From Ancylobacter tetraedralis (GTDB lineage: Bacteria > Pseudomonadota > Alphaproteobacteria > Rhizobiales > Xanthobacteraceae), in contig NZ_JACICD010000001.1 of the NCBI RefSeq assembly GCF_014195655.1, positions 782,682-846,681 of the forward strand: a DNA stretch of 64,000 nucleotides, given 5' to 3'. Made by a program: the position numbers and the translations under genes. Below, in pieces: positions 45,556 through 54,343 of this stretch. Position 1 is the stretch's first letter, and each line of letters opens with the position of its first letter. The notes beneath the pieces are model-generated. The model made no database searches and was not told the origin of the DNA. It saw nothing but the letters and a program-made list of their open reading frames with translations.

Positions 45556-46392
45556 ATGACGACTCTCCGCATCCGCAGCATCGTTGGGCTGGCCGCCCTG
45601 ACCGTCGCCCTCACGGCGTCGGCCGTCGCCGCGCAGGCCTGCACGCCCGCGCACACGTTCAAGACCGTCGCCGATGGCAAGCTGACGGTGGCGATCTATG
45701 AATATCCGCCCTTCTCGACCGCGTCCTCGGACGGCAAGATCGGCGGCGTCGATGGCGAAATCGCCAAGAAGTTCGCCGAGAAGAACTGCCTGACGGTCGT
45801 TGCCGCGGTGGTCGATCCCGCCGCCACCATCCAGTACGTGCTCTCGGGCAAGGCGGACCTTGCCGCGGGCGACTGGTACCGCACCGCCGAGCGCGCCAAG
45901 GTGCTGGGCCTGTCCTGGCCGACCTATCTCGACCAGATGGGCATCTATTCCAAGACCGGCTATTCCAAGGTCGAGGATCTGGTCGGCAAGAAGGTCGGCA
46001 CCGTCTCCGGCTTCCTCTGGGTCGCGGATCTGCAGAAGCTGCTCGGCTCGAACCTCAAGCTCTACCAGAACCCCGTCGCCCTGGCGCAGGACCTTGAGGC
46101 CGGCCGCATCGATGTGGCCGTCGACAGCTTCGGCACCGGTGCCTACGCCCAGAAGAAGGGCGGCTATGCCGGCATCATCATCAAGGTGGCCGAGCCCGAC
46201 CCGCGCGTGCAGTCCTCGATCCAGGCCGCGCAGGCGAATCTTCTCTACACCAAGGCCAATGCCGATCTCGGCAAGGCGCTCGACGCGTCCATTCAGGAAC
46301 TGCACAAGAGCGGCGAGCTCAAGGAGATTCTCAAGGCCAACGGCCTTGATCCGTCGGGCACCGACGTGGGCGAGCCGCGCGTCGTGAATTGA
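45556..46392 (+). CDS. Amino-acid ABC transporter substrate-binding protein (SBP_bac_3)
   Basis: A 278-residue periplasmic protein with signal peptide (MTTLRIRSIVGLAALTVALTASAVAAQA). The mature sequence DGKLTVAIYEYPPFSTASSDGKIGGVDGEIAKKFAEKNCL matches type 2 polar amino-acid binding proteins, and a CTPA at the mature start leaves one unpaired Cys. Encodes the capture component of the adjacent importer. The usual ligand-contact Arg after the PPF motif is not obvious, so the ligand may not be a common amino acid. Confidence 0.9.
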   Translation: MTTLRIRSIVGLAALTVALTASAVAAQACTPAHTFKTVADGKLTVAIYEYPPFSTASSDGKIGGVDGEIAKKFAEKNCLTVVAAVVDPAATIQYVLSGKADLAAGDWYRTAERAKVLGLSWPTYLDQMGIYSKTGYSKVEDLVGKKVGTVSGFLWVADLQKLLGSNLKLYQNPVALAQDLEAGRIDVAVDSFGTGAYAQKKGGYAGIIIKVAEPDPRVQSSIQAAQANLLYTKANADLGKALDASIQELHKSGELKEILKANGLDPSGTDVGEPRVVN

Positions 46393-46519
46393 ACGATTCC
46401 GATCGGGGCCGCCGCTACTTGCGGCCTCGATCGGCTGGGAATAGCCGTACGCATACCGCGTCGGCCCTGCCGGCGGGCAAACGAAACGGACGCTCTGCCG
46501 GCCCTCGCCGGGCCGGCAG

Positions 46520-47209
46520 ATGTCGAGGTGCGGAGTGCCCATTTTGAACGAAACGGGTTGGAGAGGCTCACCGGAAGTCTGGCTGGAAACCGCCTATGCC
46601 AGCCTGGTGGAGGGCGGCGTCGAGGCTGTGCGCATCCAGCCCCTGGCTCGTAAGCTCAAGCTCTCGCGGACCAGCTTCTACTGGTTCTTCAAGGACCGCG
46701 AGCAACTGCTCGATGCGCTGGTCGACCGGTGGCGGGCCAAGAATACCGACAATCTGGTCGCCCGCTCGCGCGCCTATGCCGAGACCCTCGTCGAGGCGGT
46801 GCTCAACGTGTTCGACTGCTGGCTCGACCGTGAGCTGTTCGATTCGCAGTTTGAATTCGCCATCCGCAGCTGGGCCCTGCAATCCCCCGAAATCGCCGTC
46901 GAGGTACGCCGGGCGGACGAGGCACGGATCGCCGCGCTGGCCGAGATGTTCATGCGCTTCGGCCTCGAACCACTGCCGGCCGATGTGCACGCACGCACCA
47001 TTTACCTCGTCCAGATCGGCTATATCTCGATGAAGTCGGACGAGGACATCAGCACCCGCGTGCGCCGAATTCCCGATTATGTCGCGATCTATACCGGCCA
47101 GACGCCGGAGACGCGCGAACTCGACCGTTTCTTCGCGCGGCACAATCTCCTTGCCGACGCGCCGGCCGTCGAATCGGCCGGCATGCGGGTTTTGCCCGGC
47201 GCCCGCTGA
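46520..47209 (+). CDS. TetR-family regulator
   Basis: A 229-residue regulator with an N-terminal helix-turn-helix IQPLARKLKLSRTSFYWFFKDREQLLDALVDRW (residues about 35-67) and a C-terminal helical domain. It follows the ABC operon and is the natural candidate to bind the 39-bp elements, though that is inference. The ATG at 46520 has a weak ribosome site; TTG 46543 is an alternative start. Confidence 0.85.
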   Translation: MSRCGVPILNETGWRGSPEVWLETAYASLVEGGVEAVRIQPLARKLKLSRTSFYWFFKDREQLLDALVDRWRAKNTDNLVARSRAYAETLVEAVLNVFDCWLDRELFDSQFEFAIRSWALQSPEIAVEVRRADEARIAALAEMFMRFGLEPLPADVHARTIYLVQIGYISMKSDEDISTRVRRIPDYVAIYTGQTPETRELDRFFARHNLLADAPAVESAGMRVLPGAR

Positions 47210-47594
47210 GCGCCCTCCGCCGCGACCGGCGGGCATCGCTGTGCCGGCGGGCGGGAGACCCTTGGGAGCGCTCCGCTCGCCGGACGATCCGATGCCCGCG
47301 CGATCATCGGCCGAGGGGTGGGATATTTCGCCGCAAGCACTGCCTGGCGATGCCGCCCGTCGCGCTCTCCGGTCTATGCCCGATAGGATCCACGCCAAAA
47401 TCCACGCCGCTTTGCCGGCGGCGGACCCGTGGCGCCGCGACGAAGTGCGTGGGTCAAATCGGCGCGGCGGACTGGACCTTTCTGGCCCTAGGATCATTCT
47501 AACGAGCGCGCTATGCTCGCGACTGAGGATTAAGCCACTTGCCAAGCGCCGCGTGTGACGGCGCGTTCAAACGATCTCTGCCTGGAAGGACGCC
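47210..47594. other. Intergenic region before cytochrome c
   Basis: About 385 bp with no convincing gene. A purine-rich segment CTGGAAGGACG just before the cytochrome ATG is its ribosome-binding site (GGAAGGA). Promoter elements of the C1 gene block are probably here; none was assigned with confidence. Confidence 0.5.
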
Positions 47595-47999
47595 ATGAAT
47601 CGCTTCGCCATTTCCGCCGCCCTCATTGTGCTCGGCACCACGGCCGCCCTTGCCCAGAGCCCGGCGGGCGACCCTGCAAAGGGTGCCAACGTCTTCAAGA
47701 AGTGCATGGCGTGCCACGCCATCGGCGAGGGCGCCAAGAACAAGGTCGGTCCCGAGCTGAACGGCATCGTCGATCGCAAGATGGGCGCGATCGAAGGGTT
47801 CAACTATTCCGACACGCTCAAGGAGCACAACGCCAAGGGCGATACGTGGACCGTTGAGGTTCTCGATAAATACCTGGAAAACCCGAAGGCTTACCTGCCG
47901 GGCATCAAGATGGTGTTCGCCGGTCTGCCCAAGGAGACCGATCGCCTCGACCTGATCGCCTATCTCAGCACCTTCAACGCCGACGGCACCAAGAAGTAG
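47595..47999 (+). CDS. Class I cytochrome c (c2/c550-like)
   Basis: A 134-residue periplasmic electron carrier: signal peptide MNRFAISAALIVLGTTAALAQ, haem motif C37-MA-C40-H41, and Met ligand in LPGIKMVFAGL, with the class I fold ending DLIAYLSTF. Likely accepts electrons from XoxG or feeds an oxidase in the methanol-oxidation chain. A hairpin (GCTTCCC ... GGGAAGC) follows at 48009-48028. Confidence 0.92.
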   Translation: MNRFAISAALIVLGTTAALAQSPAGDPAKGANVFKKCMACHAIGEGAKNKVGPELNGIVDRKMGAIEGFNYSDTLKEHNAKGDTWTVEVLDKYLENPKAYLPGIKMVFAGLPKETDRLDLIAYLSTFNADGTKK

Positions 48000-48008
48000 C
48001 CGGAGGCT

Positions 48009-48028
48009 GCTTCCCCCTTGAGGGAAGC
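48009..48028 (+). terminator. Hairpin after the cytochrome c gene
   Basis: GCTTCCC-6-GGGAAGC, 7-bp perfect stem, 10 bp after the stop. No U-tract follows, and it overlaps the leader of the next gene, so it may be a weak terminator or mRNA end stabiliser. Confidence 0.45.
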
Positions 48029-48040
48029 GGAGGCCCGACC

Positions 48041-49015
48041 ATGTCGGTCGAAGACGTGCCGGATCGTCGTCGCGTTCTCCTCCTCGGCGCCGCCTTGGCG
48101 TCGGGGGCGGTGATGGATGCGCGCGCGCCCGTTGCGGCGGGCGCCGCGCCGGGGGAGGCCGAGCCCCTGCCGCTCGAGGAAGTGGCGCCCGGCATTCTCG
48201 TCTACCGGGCGCCTTATGCGCTGGTGGCGCCGGAAAACCAGGGCGCGATCGCCAACATGACGCTGGTCGTCGGCCGTGACGCGGCGGCGATCATCGACAC
48301 CGGCAACAGCCGGCTGGCCGGCGCGCGCATGCTCGCCGCGGCCCGTGCGGCGACGGATCGGCCGATCCGCTACGTCATCAACACCCACATGCACCCCGAC
48401 CACACGCTGGGCAATGCCGCTTTCGAGGGCGAGGGGGTGCGTTTCGTCGGCCATTACAAGCTGCCGCGAGCGCTCTCGGTGCGCACCGACACCTATCTCG
48501 ACCAGGCCCGCCGGCTGCTTGGGGACATGGCGGCAGGCACGCGAATCGTCCTGCCCGACCTCCTCGTCACCGAAAGGATGGAACTCGACCTCGGCGACCG
48601 GGTGCTGCTTCTGGAGGCCCGCCCGACCGCCCATACCGACAATGACCTGACGATTCGCGACAAGACGACGGACACCTGGGTGATGGGTGATCTGCTGTTC
48701 ATCGGCCATGTTCCGACTCTCGACGGCAGCCTCAAGGGATGGCTCGCCCTGCTGCAACAGCTTGACGGCGAAGCGGCGGCGCGCGCCGTGCCCGGCCATG
48801 GGCCCGCGCAGGTGCCGTGGCCGCAGGCCAGCATCGACGAGCGGCGCTACCTTGGCCGGCTCCTCGCCGACGCGCGCGCCCTCATCGCCCGTGGCGGGGC
48901 GATGAGCGAAGCGCCGCAGGCGGTGGCGCAGGAGGAGAGCGGAGGCTGGGCGCTGTTCGACGAATTCAACCCGCGCAACGCGATCGCCGCCTATCACGAG
49001 CTGGAATGGGAGTGA
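48041..49015 (+). CDS. Quinoprotein-relay metallo-beta-lactamase-fold protein
   Basis: A 324-residue MBL-fold protein, with a Tat-like signal (DRRRVLLLGAALASG) and zinc motif H116-x-H118-x-D120-H121 (HMHPDH), then GDLLFIGHVP and AVPGHGPAQ for the remaining ligands. It belongs to the set called quinoprotein relay system zinc metallohydrolases, which occur beside PQQ-alcohol dehydrogenases; biochemical role is unproven. Location between cytochrome c and xoxF fits. Confidence 0.82.
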   Translation: MSVEDVPDRRRVLLLGAALASGAVMDARAPVAAGAAPGEAEPLPLEEVAPGILVYRAPYALVAPENQGAIANMTLVVGRDAAAIIDTGNSRLAGARMLAAARAATDRPIRYVINTHMHPDHTLGNAAFEGEGVRFVGHYKLPRALSVRTDTYLDQARRLLGDMAAGTRIVLPDLLVTERMELDLGDRVLLLEARPTAHTDNDLTIRDKTTDTWVMGDLLFIGHVPTLDGSLKGWLALLQQLDGEAAARAVPGHGPAQVPWPQASIDERRYLGRLLADARALIARGGAMSEAPQAVAQEESGGWALFDEFNPRNAIAAYHELEWE

Positions 49016-49419
49016 ATGCTGCGCTGCCGCATGGTTCACTCCGCCGGATAGGCACAAAGATCACTGCTTTTTCTTGGCTCCATCATATGCTGCACTGCGA
49101 AAAATAATCTGGTATATTTTATACCTGACCGCAATTGCGAGAAGATCATAATAAGACTTCCTTCTCATAAGAGTTCTTATTGCGCGTTGCTGCAATTCGG
49201 ATTAGCCTTCGTTATGTTTTCGGCTTCAACGGCTTTCAAGGGGAAATCCCTTGATCCGGTTCGTAGGCCAGCTTGGGGCGAGGGCCCCCGTGAAGATCCG
49301 GCTGCCTCTCCCCCAGCCGGTCGTGACACGCTGCCGAAAACATAAGCTCAGAACGGCAACAAGCCGCGAGGGGGCCGCCCGTAGGGTGGTTCCGGAGGAT
49401 CGTTCAGGAGGAGAAAGGC
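49016..49419 (+). promoter_or_regulatory. xoxF upstream region with palindromes
   Basis: A 404-bp AT-rich gap. It holds the perfect palindrome GGTATA-TTT-TATACC (49111-49125), an inverted repeat AATAAGA ... TCTTATT (49150-49181) and a GC hairpin CCGGCTG ... CAGCCGG (49298-49320) that could be in the xoxF leader. These are good candidates for regulator sites and a 5' UTR structure; none was tied to a known consensus. Confidence 0.6.
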
Positions 49420-51225
49420 ATGCGCAAGGTTCTTGCAGCAGCATTCGTTACGGCTGCGGCCGCCTATGCTTGGCCCGCCATGGCCAATGATGGGCTGATG
49501 AACATTATCAAGGACCCCAAACAATGGGGCATCCAGACTGGTGACTACGCCAATACCCGTTATTCGAAGCTCGACGAAGTCAATGCTGGCAATGTCGGCA
49601 AGCTCCAGGTCGCGTGGACGTTCTCGACCGGTGTTTTGCGCGGCCATGAAGGTGGCCCGCTGATCATCGGCGACGTGATGTACGTGCATACGCCGTTCCC
49701 CAACATCGTCTATGCGCTCGACCTGAACAATGACGGCCGTATCCTCTGGAAATACGAGCCGAAGCAGGACCCGAACGTCATTCCGGTTATGTGCTGCGAT
49801 ACCGTGAACCGCGGCCTTGCCTATTCCGACGGCACGATCTTCCTGCATCAGGCCGACACCACGCTCGTCGCGCTCGACGCCAAGACCGGCGCCAAGAAGT
49901 GGTCGGTGGTCAACGGCGATCCGAAGAAGGGCGAGACCAACACCGCGACCGTCATGCCGGTCAAGGACAAGGTCATCGTCGGCATCTCGGGCGGCGAATT
50001 CGGCGTGCGTTGCCACGTCACCGCCTATGATACCAAGACCGGCAAGCAGGTCTGGCGCGGCTATTCCATCGGCCCCGACAGCGACATCCTGGTCGATCCC
50101 GAGAAGACTACTGATCTCGGCAAGCCGGTCGGCAAGGATTCCTCGCTGAAGAGCTGGGAAGGCGATCAGTGGAAGATCGGCGGCGGCTGTACCTGGGGCT
50201 GGTATTCCTACGATCCCGAGACCAACCTCGTCTATTACGGCTCCGGCAACCCCTCCACCTGGAACCCGTCGCAGCGTCCCGGCGACAACAAGTGGTCGAT
50301 GACCATCTGGGCGCGTGACGCCGATACCGGCGTCGCCAAGTGGGTCTACCAGATGACCCCCCACGACGAGTGGGACTATGACGGCGTCAACGAGATGATC
50401 CTCACGGATCAGAAGATGGACGGCAAGGATCGCAAGCTCCTCACCCATTTCGACCGCAACGGCTTCGGCTATACGCTGGACCGCGTGACGGGCGACCTGC
50501 TGGTGGCCGAGAAATACGACCCCGCCGTCAACTGGGCGACCAAGGTCGATATGGACCGCAGCAGCCCGACCTTCGGTCGTCCGCAGGTTGTGTCCAAGTA
50601 CTCGACGGCCCAGCAGGGCGAGGACGTGAACACCAAGGGCATCTGCCCGGCGGCTCTGGGTACCAAGGACCAGCAGCCGGCGGCCTTCTCGCCCAAGACC
50701 GGCCTGTTCTACGTGCCGACCAACCATGTCTGCATGGACTACGAGCCGTTCCGCGTCAGCTATACGGCCGGTCAGCCCTATGTCGGTGCGACCCTGTCGA
50801 TGTATCCTGCCCCCAACAGCCATGGCGGCATGGGCAACTTCATCGCCTGGGACAACACCAAGGGCAAGATCGTGTGGTCGCTCCCCGAGCCGTTCTCGGT
50901 GTGGTCGGGCGCTCTCGCCACGGCTGGCGACGTCGTGTTCTACGGCACGCTGGAAGGCTACCTGAAGGCGGTCGACAGCAAGACGGGCAAGGAACTCTAC
51001 AAGTTCAAGACCCCGTCGGGCATCATCGGCAACGTCACCACCTATGAGCACAAGGGCAAGCAGTACATCGCCATCCTGTCGGGTGTCGGTGGCTGGGCAG
51101 GCATCGGCCTTGCGGCCGGTCTGACCGACCCGAATGCGGGCCTTGGCGCGGTGGGCGGCTATGCGGCGCTGTCCAGCTACACCAACCTGGGTGGCCAGCT
51201 GACGGTGTTCGCGCTGCCGAACTGA
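49420..51225 (+). CDS. xoxF: Lanthanide-dependent PQQ methanol dehydrogenase XoxF
   Basis: Periplasmic PQQ quinoprotein oxidising methanol to formaldehyde or formate, using a lanthanide ion with PQQ. The 601-residue precursor has a signal peptide (cut near AMA-ND), the adjacent disulfide cysteines C125-C126 (VMCCDTVN), repeated Trp propeller motifs, and the catalytic WDYDGVNE where the second Asp (D321, two residues after D319) marks the lanthanide-type enzyme; MxaF proteins have Ala there. Closest to the XoxF5 type by eye. Followed by xoxG and xoxJ after a 216-bp gap holding a hairpin. Confidence 0.96.
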   Translation: MRKVLAAAFVTAAAAYAWPAMANDGLMNIIKDPKQWGIQTGDYANTRYSKLDEVNAGNVGKLQVAWTFSTGVLRGHEGGPLIIGDVMYVHTPFPNIVYALDLNNDGRILWKYEPKQDPNVIPVMCCDTVNRGLAYSDGTIFLHQADTTLVALDAKTGAKKWSVVNGDPKKGETNTATVMPVKDKVIVGISGGEFGVRCHVTAYDTKTGKQVWRGYSIGPDSDILVDPEKTTDLGKPVGKDSSLKSWEGDQWKIGGGCTWGWYSYDPETNLVYYGSGNPSTWNPSQRPGDNKWSMTIWARDADTGVAKWVYQMTPHDEWDYDGVNEMILTDQKMDGKDRKLLTHFDRNGFGYTLDRVTGDLLVAEKYDPAVNWATKVDMDRSSPTFGRPQVVSKYSTAQQGEDVNTKGICPAALGTKDQQPAAFSPKTGLFYVPTNHVCMDYEPFRVSYTAGQPYVGATLSMYPAPNSHGGMGNFIAWDNTKGKIVWSLPEPFSVWSGALATAGDVVFYGTLEGYLKAVDSKTGKELYKFKTPSGIIGNVTTYEHKGKQYIAILSGVGGWAGIGLAAGLTDPNAGLGAVGGYAALSSYTNLGGQLTVFALPN

Positions 51226-51282
51226 GCGGATGACGGAGGGCGGGTCCGGCGTCACCGGTCCCGCATCTTCCCTGACGACGAG

Positions 51283-51318
51283 GGGCCTGGCTGCCGGTTT
51301 GTCCGGTACGCCAGGCCC
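51283..51318 (+). terminator. xoxF-xoxG intergenic hairpin
   Basis: GGGCCTGGC ... GCCAGGCCC with an inner CCGG/CCGG pair, 57 bp after the xoxF stop. There is no U-tract; probably an attenuator or 3' stabiliser giving more XoxF than the downstream products. Confidence 0.55.
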
Positions 51319-51441
51319 AGCCGTCTCGGGATACCTGTCTTTATGAGAATCTTAGAAAAATTCTTGGTCCCGACTTCGCGTCTCTCCGGGGCGCGGAATC
51401 CGGATTATCGCCCCGCCGGGGGGCTTCAGGAGACTGATTTC

Positions 51442-52044
51442 ATGACGAATTCCGCTCGCGGATGGCTTGTTTCCGGCATCCTGCCGGCATCCGCCCGCCT
51501 GTCCGCCCTGGTGCTCGGCGCCGTGGTGTCCGCCGCCCTCGTCCTGCCGGCCCCCTCGCACGCGCAGGATGCCGGCGCCACCGCCGCCAAGCCGGCCACC
51601 GAGGCGAAGGAGAAGGACGATCTGGGCAAGTACACGCTGCCGGACGGCGATCCGACCTACAATATCGCCCCCGACGGCACGCTGGACTGGTACACCTATA
51701 GCGGCTATCGCCGCTACCATGCCGAGTGCCATGTCTGCCATGGCCCCGACGGCATGGGCTCCTCCTACGCTCCCGCGCTCGCGGATTCGCTGAAGACCCT
51801 GACCTACGCCCAGTTCATGGAAACCGTGGTCAACGGCAAGAAAAACATCGGCGTCGGCACGGCGGACCAGGTGATGCCTGCCTTCGGCGAGAACAAGAAC
51901 GTGATGTGCTACCTCGACGACATCTACGTCTATCTCAAGGCCCGTGCCGACGGCACGCTGGGCCGCGAGCGGCCGAGCAAGCGCGAGGACAAGACGAAGG
52001 CATATACCGCCAATGAGAACCAGTGCTTCGGACGTCCGGGCTGA
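51442..52044 (+). CDS. xoxG: Cytochrome c XoxG-like electron acceptor
   Basis: A 200-residue periplasmic c-type cytochrome with signal peptide (residues about 1-42, PAPSHAQ), haem motif C96-HV-C99-H100, and a probable Met ligand in VMPAFGE. It matches the methanol-metabolism-related cytochromes encoded next to xoxF and should take electrons directly from XoxF. The ATG at 51442 has an AGGAG site; the 51343 start is rejected. It is 1 bp before xoxJ. Confidence 0.9.
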   Translation: MTNSARGWLVSGILPASARLSALVLGAVVSAALVLPAPSHAQDAGATAAKPATEAKEKDDLGKYTLPDGDPTYNIAPDGTLDWYTYSGYRRYHAECHVCHGPDGMGSSYAPALADSLKTLTYAQFMETVVNGKKNIGVGTADQVMPAFGENKNVMCYLDDIYVYLKARADGTLGRERPSKREDKTKAYTANENQCFGRPG

Positions 52045-52045
52045 C

Positions 52046-52903
52046 ATGATGGGTCGGCTCGCGGGTTTCGCCGTTCGAGGGCTTGCGGGCCTCGCCGCCG
52101 TCGCGGGCCTCGGCCTCGGCGGCCTGTCCGCGGCCCGGGCACAGGTCTCCGACCTTGTGGACCGCTCGACGCTGCGGGTCTGTGCCGATCCCGCCAACCT
52201 GCCTTTCACCAACGAGAAGGGCGAGGGCTTCGAGAACAAGATCGCCGAGCTGCTCGCGCAGAAGCTCGGCCTCACACTCGACTACACTTGGTTTCCGCAG
52301 GCGACCGGCTTCTATCGCATGACGCTCGGCTCCAAGCGCTGCGATCTGGTGATGGGCTATGTCGCTGGCGGCGATCCGGTGCTGAACACCAACCCCTACT
52401 ACCGCTCGGCCTGGGTGCTCGTCACGCCCCGAGACGGCGACCTCGCGGGCGTCGACACGCTGGAGGATCCCCGGCTCAAGGGCCGGCGGATCGGTGTCGT
52501 GGCCGGCACCCCGCCGGGCGACCTCTTGGCTCGCAACGGGCTGATGGGCGCGGCACGGCCCTATTCGCTGATGGTCGACCGGCGCTTCGAAAGCCCGGCC
52601 GAGGCGATGATCGCCGACATCAATGATGGCTCGATCGATGCCGGTATCCTGTGGGGACCCATTGGCGGCTACTACGCGCGCGCGTCGGCGAAGCCGCTGA
52701 GCGTCATGCCGCTGGTGAAGGAGAAGGGCGATCCCTCGCTGGTCTATCGCATAACGCTGGGGATCCGGCCCGGGGAGCTGAACTGGAAGCACCAGCTCAA
52801 CACCTTCATCCAGAACGAGCAGGACGCGATTGACCGCATCCTGCTGGACTATGGCGTGCCGCTGCTCGATTCCCGCAATCGGCCCCTTGAGCGGGCCCCT
52901 TGA
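52046..52903 (+). CDS. xoxJ: XoxJ-like periplasmic binding protein
   Basis: A 285-residue protein with a long signal peptide and a SBP_bac_3-like fold (TLRVCADPANLPFTNEKGEGFENKIAELLAQKLGL; TLGSKRCDLVMGYV). XoxJ/MxaJ proteins are needed for methanol dehydrogenase maturation or interaction with XoxG; exact role is not settled. The ATG 52046 or 52049 lies directly after the xoxG stop. Not a transporter subunit, as no permease is present. Confidence 0.9.
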   Translation: MMGRLAGFAVRGLAGLAAVAGLGLGGLSAARAQVSDLVDRSTLRVCADPANLPFTNEKGEGFENKIAELLAQKLGLTLDYTWFPQATGFYRMTLGSKRCDLVMGYVAGGDPVLNTNPYYRSAWVLVTPRDGDLAGVDTLEDPRLKGRRIGVVAGTPPGDLLARNGLMGAARPYSLMVDRRFESPAEAMIADINDGSIDAGILWGPIGGYYARASAKPLSVMPLVKEKGDPSLVYRITLGIRPGELNWKHQLNTFIQNEQDAIDRILLDYGVPLLDSRNRPLERAP

Positions 52904-52935
52904 GGGCAGGGGGCGGCAGACAGAGCGAGGACGCG

Positions 52936-53553
52936 ATGAGCACCCGCCCCGAACCGCCTCTGGCACGGCTCGCCTGGCTCGGCATGGCCGGGCTCGCCCT
53001 GGCGCTGCTGTTTCTCTCCCCCGCCGTCGGCCAGCAGCCGAGCCCGGCACCCCTTGCCGGCCCGGCGGCTCCGCCGCCGATCGCCGAGCCGGGTGATTAC
53101 CGGATGGACGCTTACCGCGCTCCCACCCCGGCGACGCTCAAGGGCGCCGTCGTGCTCGACACGCCCGCCGCGCAGGCATTGTGGCGCGACAAGGCCGCGT
53201 TGTTTGTCGATGTGATGCCGCGCGACGTGAAGCCGGCGAACCTTCCCGCCGGCACGATCTGGCGCGACAAGAAGCGCGATCACCTGCCGGGCAGTGTTTG
53301 GCTACCCAATGTTGGCTATGGTGCCCTCAGCCCGGAAATGGATGCCTATTTCCGCCGTAGCCTCACGGAACTCAGCGCCGACCGCAAGGACGCCGTGCTG
53401 GTGTTCTATTGCATGACCGATTGCTGGATGTCGTGGAACGCCGCCCGGCGGGCGCTGGCCTATGGCTATACCGGTGTCGCCTGGTATCCGGCCGGCGCCG
53501 ATGGCTGGGCCAAGGCGGGCCTGCCGCTGGAGCCGGCCACGCCGCGCGAGTGA
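52936..53553 (+). CDS. PQQ-catabolism-associated CXXCW-type protein
   Basis: A 205-residue exported protein with an N-terminal membrane or signal segment (LARLAWLGMAGLALALLFL) and a rhodanese-like fold that has FYCMTDCWMSWNAARRALAYGYTGVAWYPAGADGW. The active region reads Cys-x3-Cys-Trp. This family (TIGR03865-like) is found with PQQ-dependent alcohol oxidation clusters; biochemical function unknown. Starts with ATG 52936, 32 bp after xoxJ. Confidence 0.82.
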   Translation: MSTRPEPPLARLAWLGMAGLALALLFLSPAVGQQPSPAPLAGPAAPPPIAEPGDYRMDAYRAPTPATLKGAVVLDTPAAQALWRDKAALFVDVMPRDVKPANLPAGTIWRDKKRDHLPGSVWLPNVGYGALSPEMDAYFRRSLTELSADRKDAVLVFYCMTDCWMSWNAARRALAYGYTGVAWYPAGADGWAKAGLPLEPATPRE

Positions 53554-53638
53554 GGGTAGGCGGTGGGCTCCCCGAATAGGCGTCCGTCACGACGAACCGG
53601 GCGAGGGCGCTGGAAAGACGCCCCCGCGCTGGCGGATA

Positions 53639-54259
53639 TCACTCCATCGCGCCCTGGATGGTGCGCGCGAGGGCGAAGGCGCGCTGTTCGAGGATCACCG
53701 GGCTTTCGCACACGGCGGTCACGGCCTGCGCCCGCGTGTCATAGATGCGCGTGTCCCACAGAACCTGCTTTTCCATGTCGGCGGCCTTGGCCTTCTCGTC
53801 GTCGGTCGTGGCGGCCTTCTTCGCCTTGGCCAGCGCCAGGCTCTCATCCTTGATCCGGTCGGATAGCGCGATCTGGTGCTTCGAATAGCGCTCGATGCCG
53901 GTGAGGATGCGCGTGCGCAGCGCGTTGATCTCGTCGAACACGCCGGCGAAGAGCAGCGTCAGGCGCTCCTTCTTCTGCGCGCCGGCCTGCTGGGCGAAGT
54001 CGCCGATCAGCGCATCCGCCTGCTCCAGCGGCACGCGGCGGGCGATCAACAGAGGCACCACATCGGCCACCTGGCGATCCTCGCGCCATTTGAGGTTCTC
54101 GATCGGCGGGCCGGCCCACATCTGCCCGGCCGCAAGAGTCGCCACCTTCGGCTGGATGCACGGCCAGAGCGGGTCCGCCGAGGAGGCGGCAAAGGCCGGC
54201 GAGGCCGCGAGGAGGAGGGCGATCGGCGCACCGAAACGGAGCGTGCGGGGCATCGGCAT
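53639..54259 (-). CDS. Conserved exported protein of the PQQ-ABC cluster
   Basis: A 206-residue protein with a signal peptide (LRFGAPIALLLAASPAFA) followed by a mostly helical domain: DPLWPCIQPKVATLAAGQMWAGPPIE, RREDRQ-like regions and a Lys/Ala-rich coiled section (SLALAKAKKAATTDDEKAKAADMEKQ). I do not recognise a catalytic motif. It is the last gene of the minus-strand PQQ-linked ABC operon, 84 bp after the permease. ATG 54259 has an AAGGA site. Confidence 0.7.
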   Translation of the reverse strand: MPMPRTLRFGAPIALLLAASPAFAASSADPLWPCIQPKVATLAAGQMWAGPPIENLKWREDRQVADVVPLLIARRVPLEQADALIGDFAQQAGAQKKERLTLLFAGVFDEINALRTRILTGIERYSKHQIALSDRIKDESLALAKAKKAATTDDEKAKAADMEKQVLWDTRIYDTRAQAVTAVCESPVILEQRAFALARTIQGAME

Positions 54260-54343
54260 GGAACGTGTCCTTGAAATCACGGCGGGAATACGGGACGTGG
54301 GGCTCATCGTGCAGGCGTCATGTCGGGCCATGTCGAGCGCATG

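Noticed and set aside
47210-47594. A gene before cytochrome c (frame at 47079-47558)
   Set aside because: It overlaps the end of the TetR gene in another frame and shows no family features.
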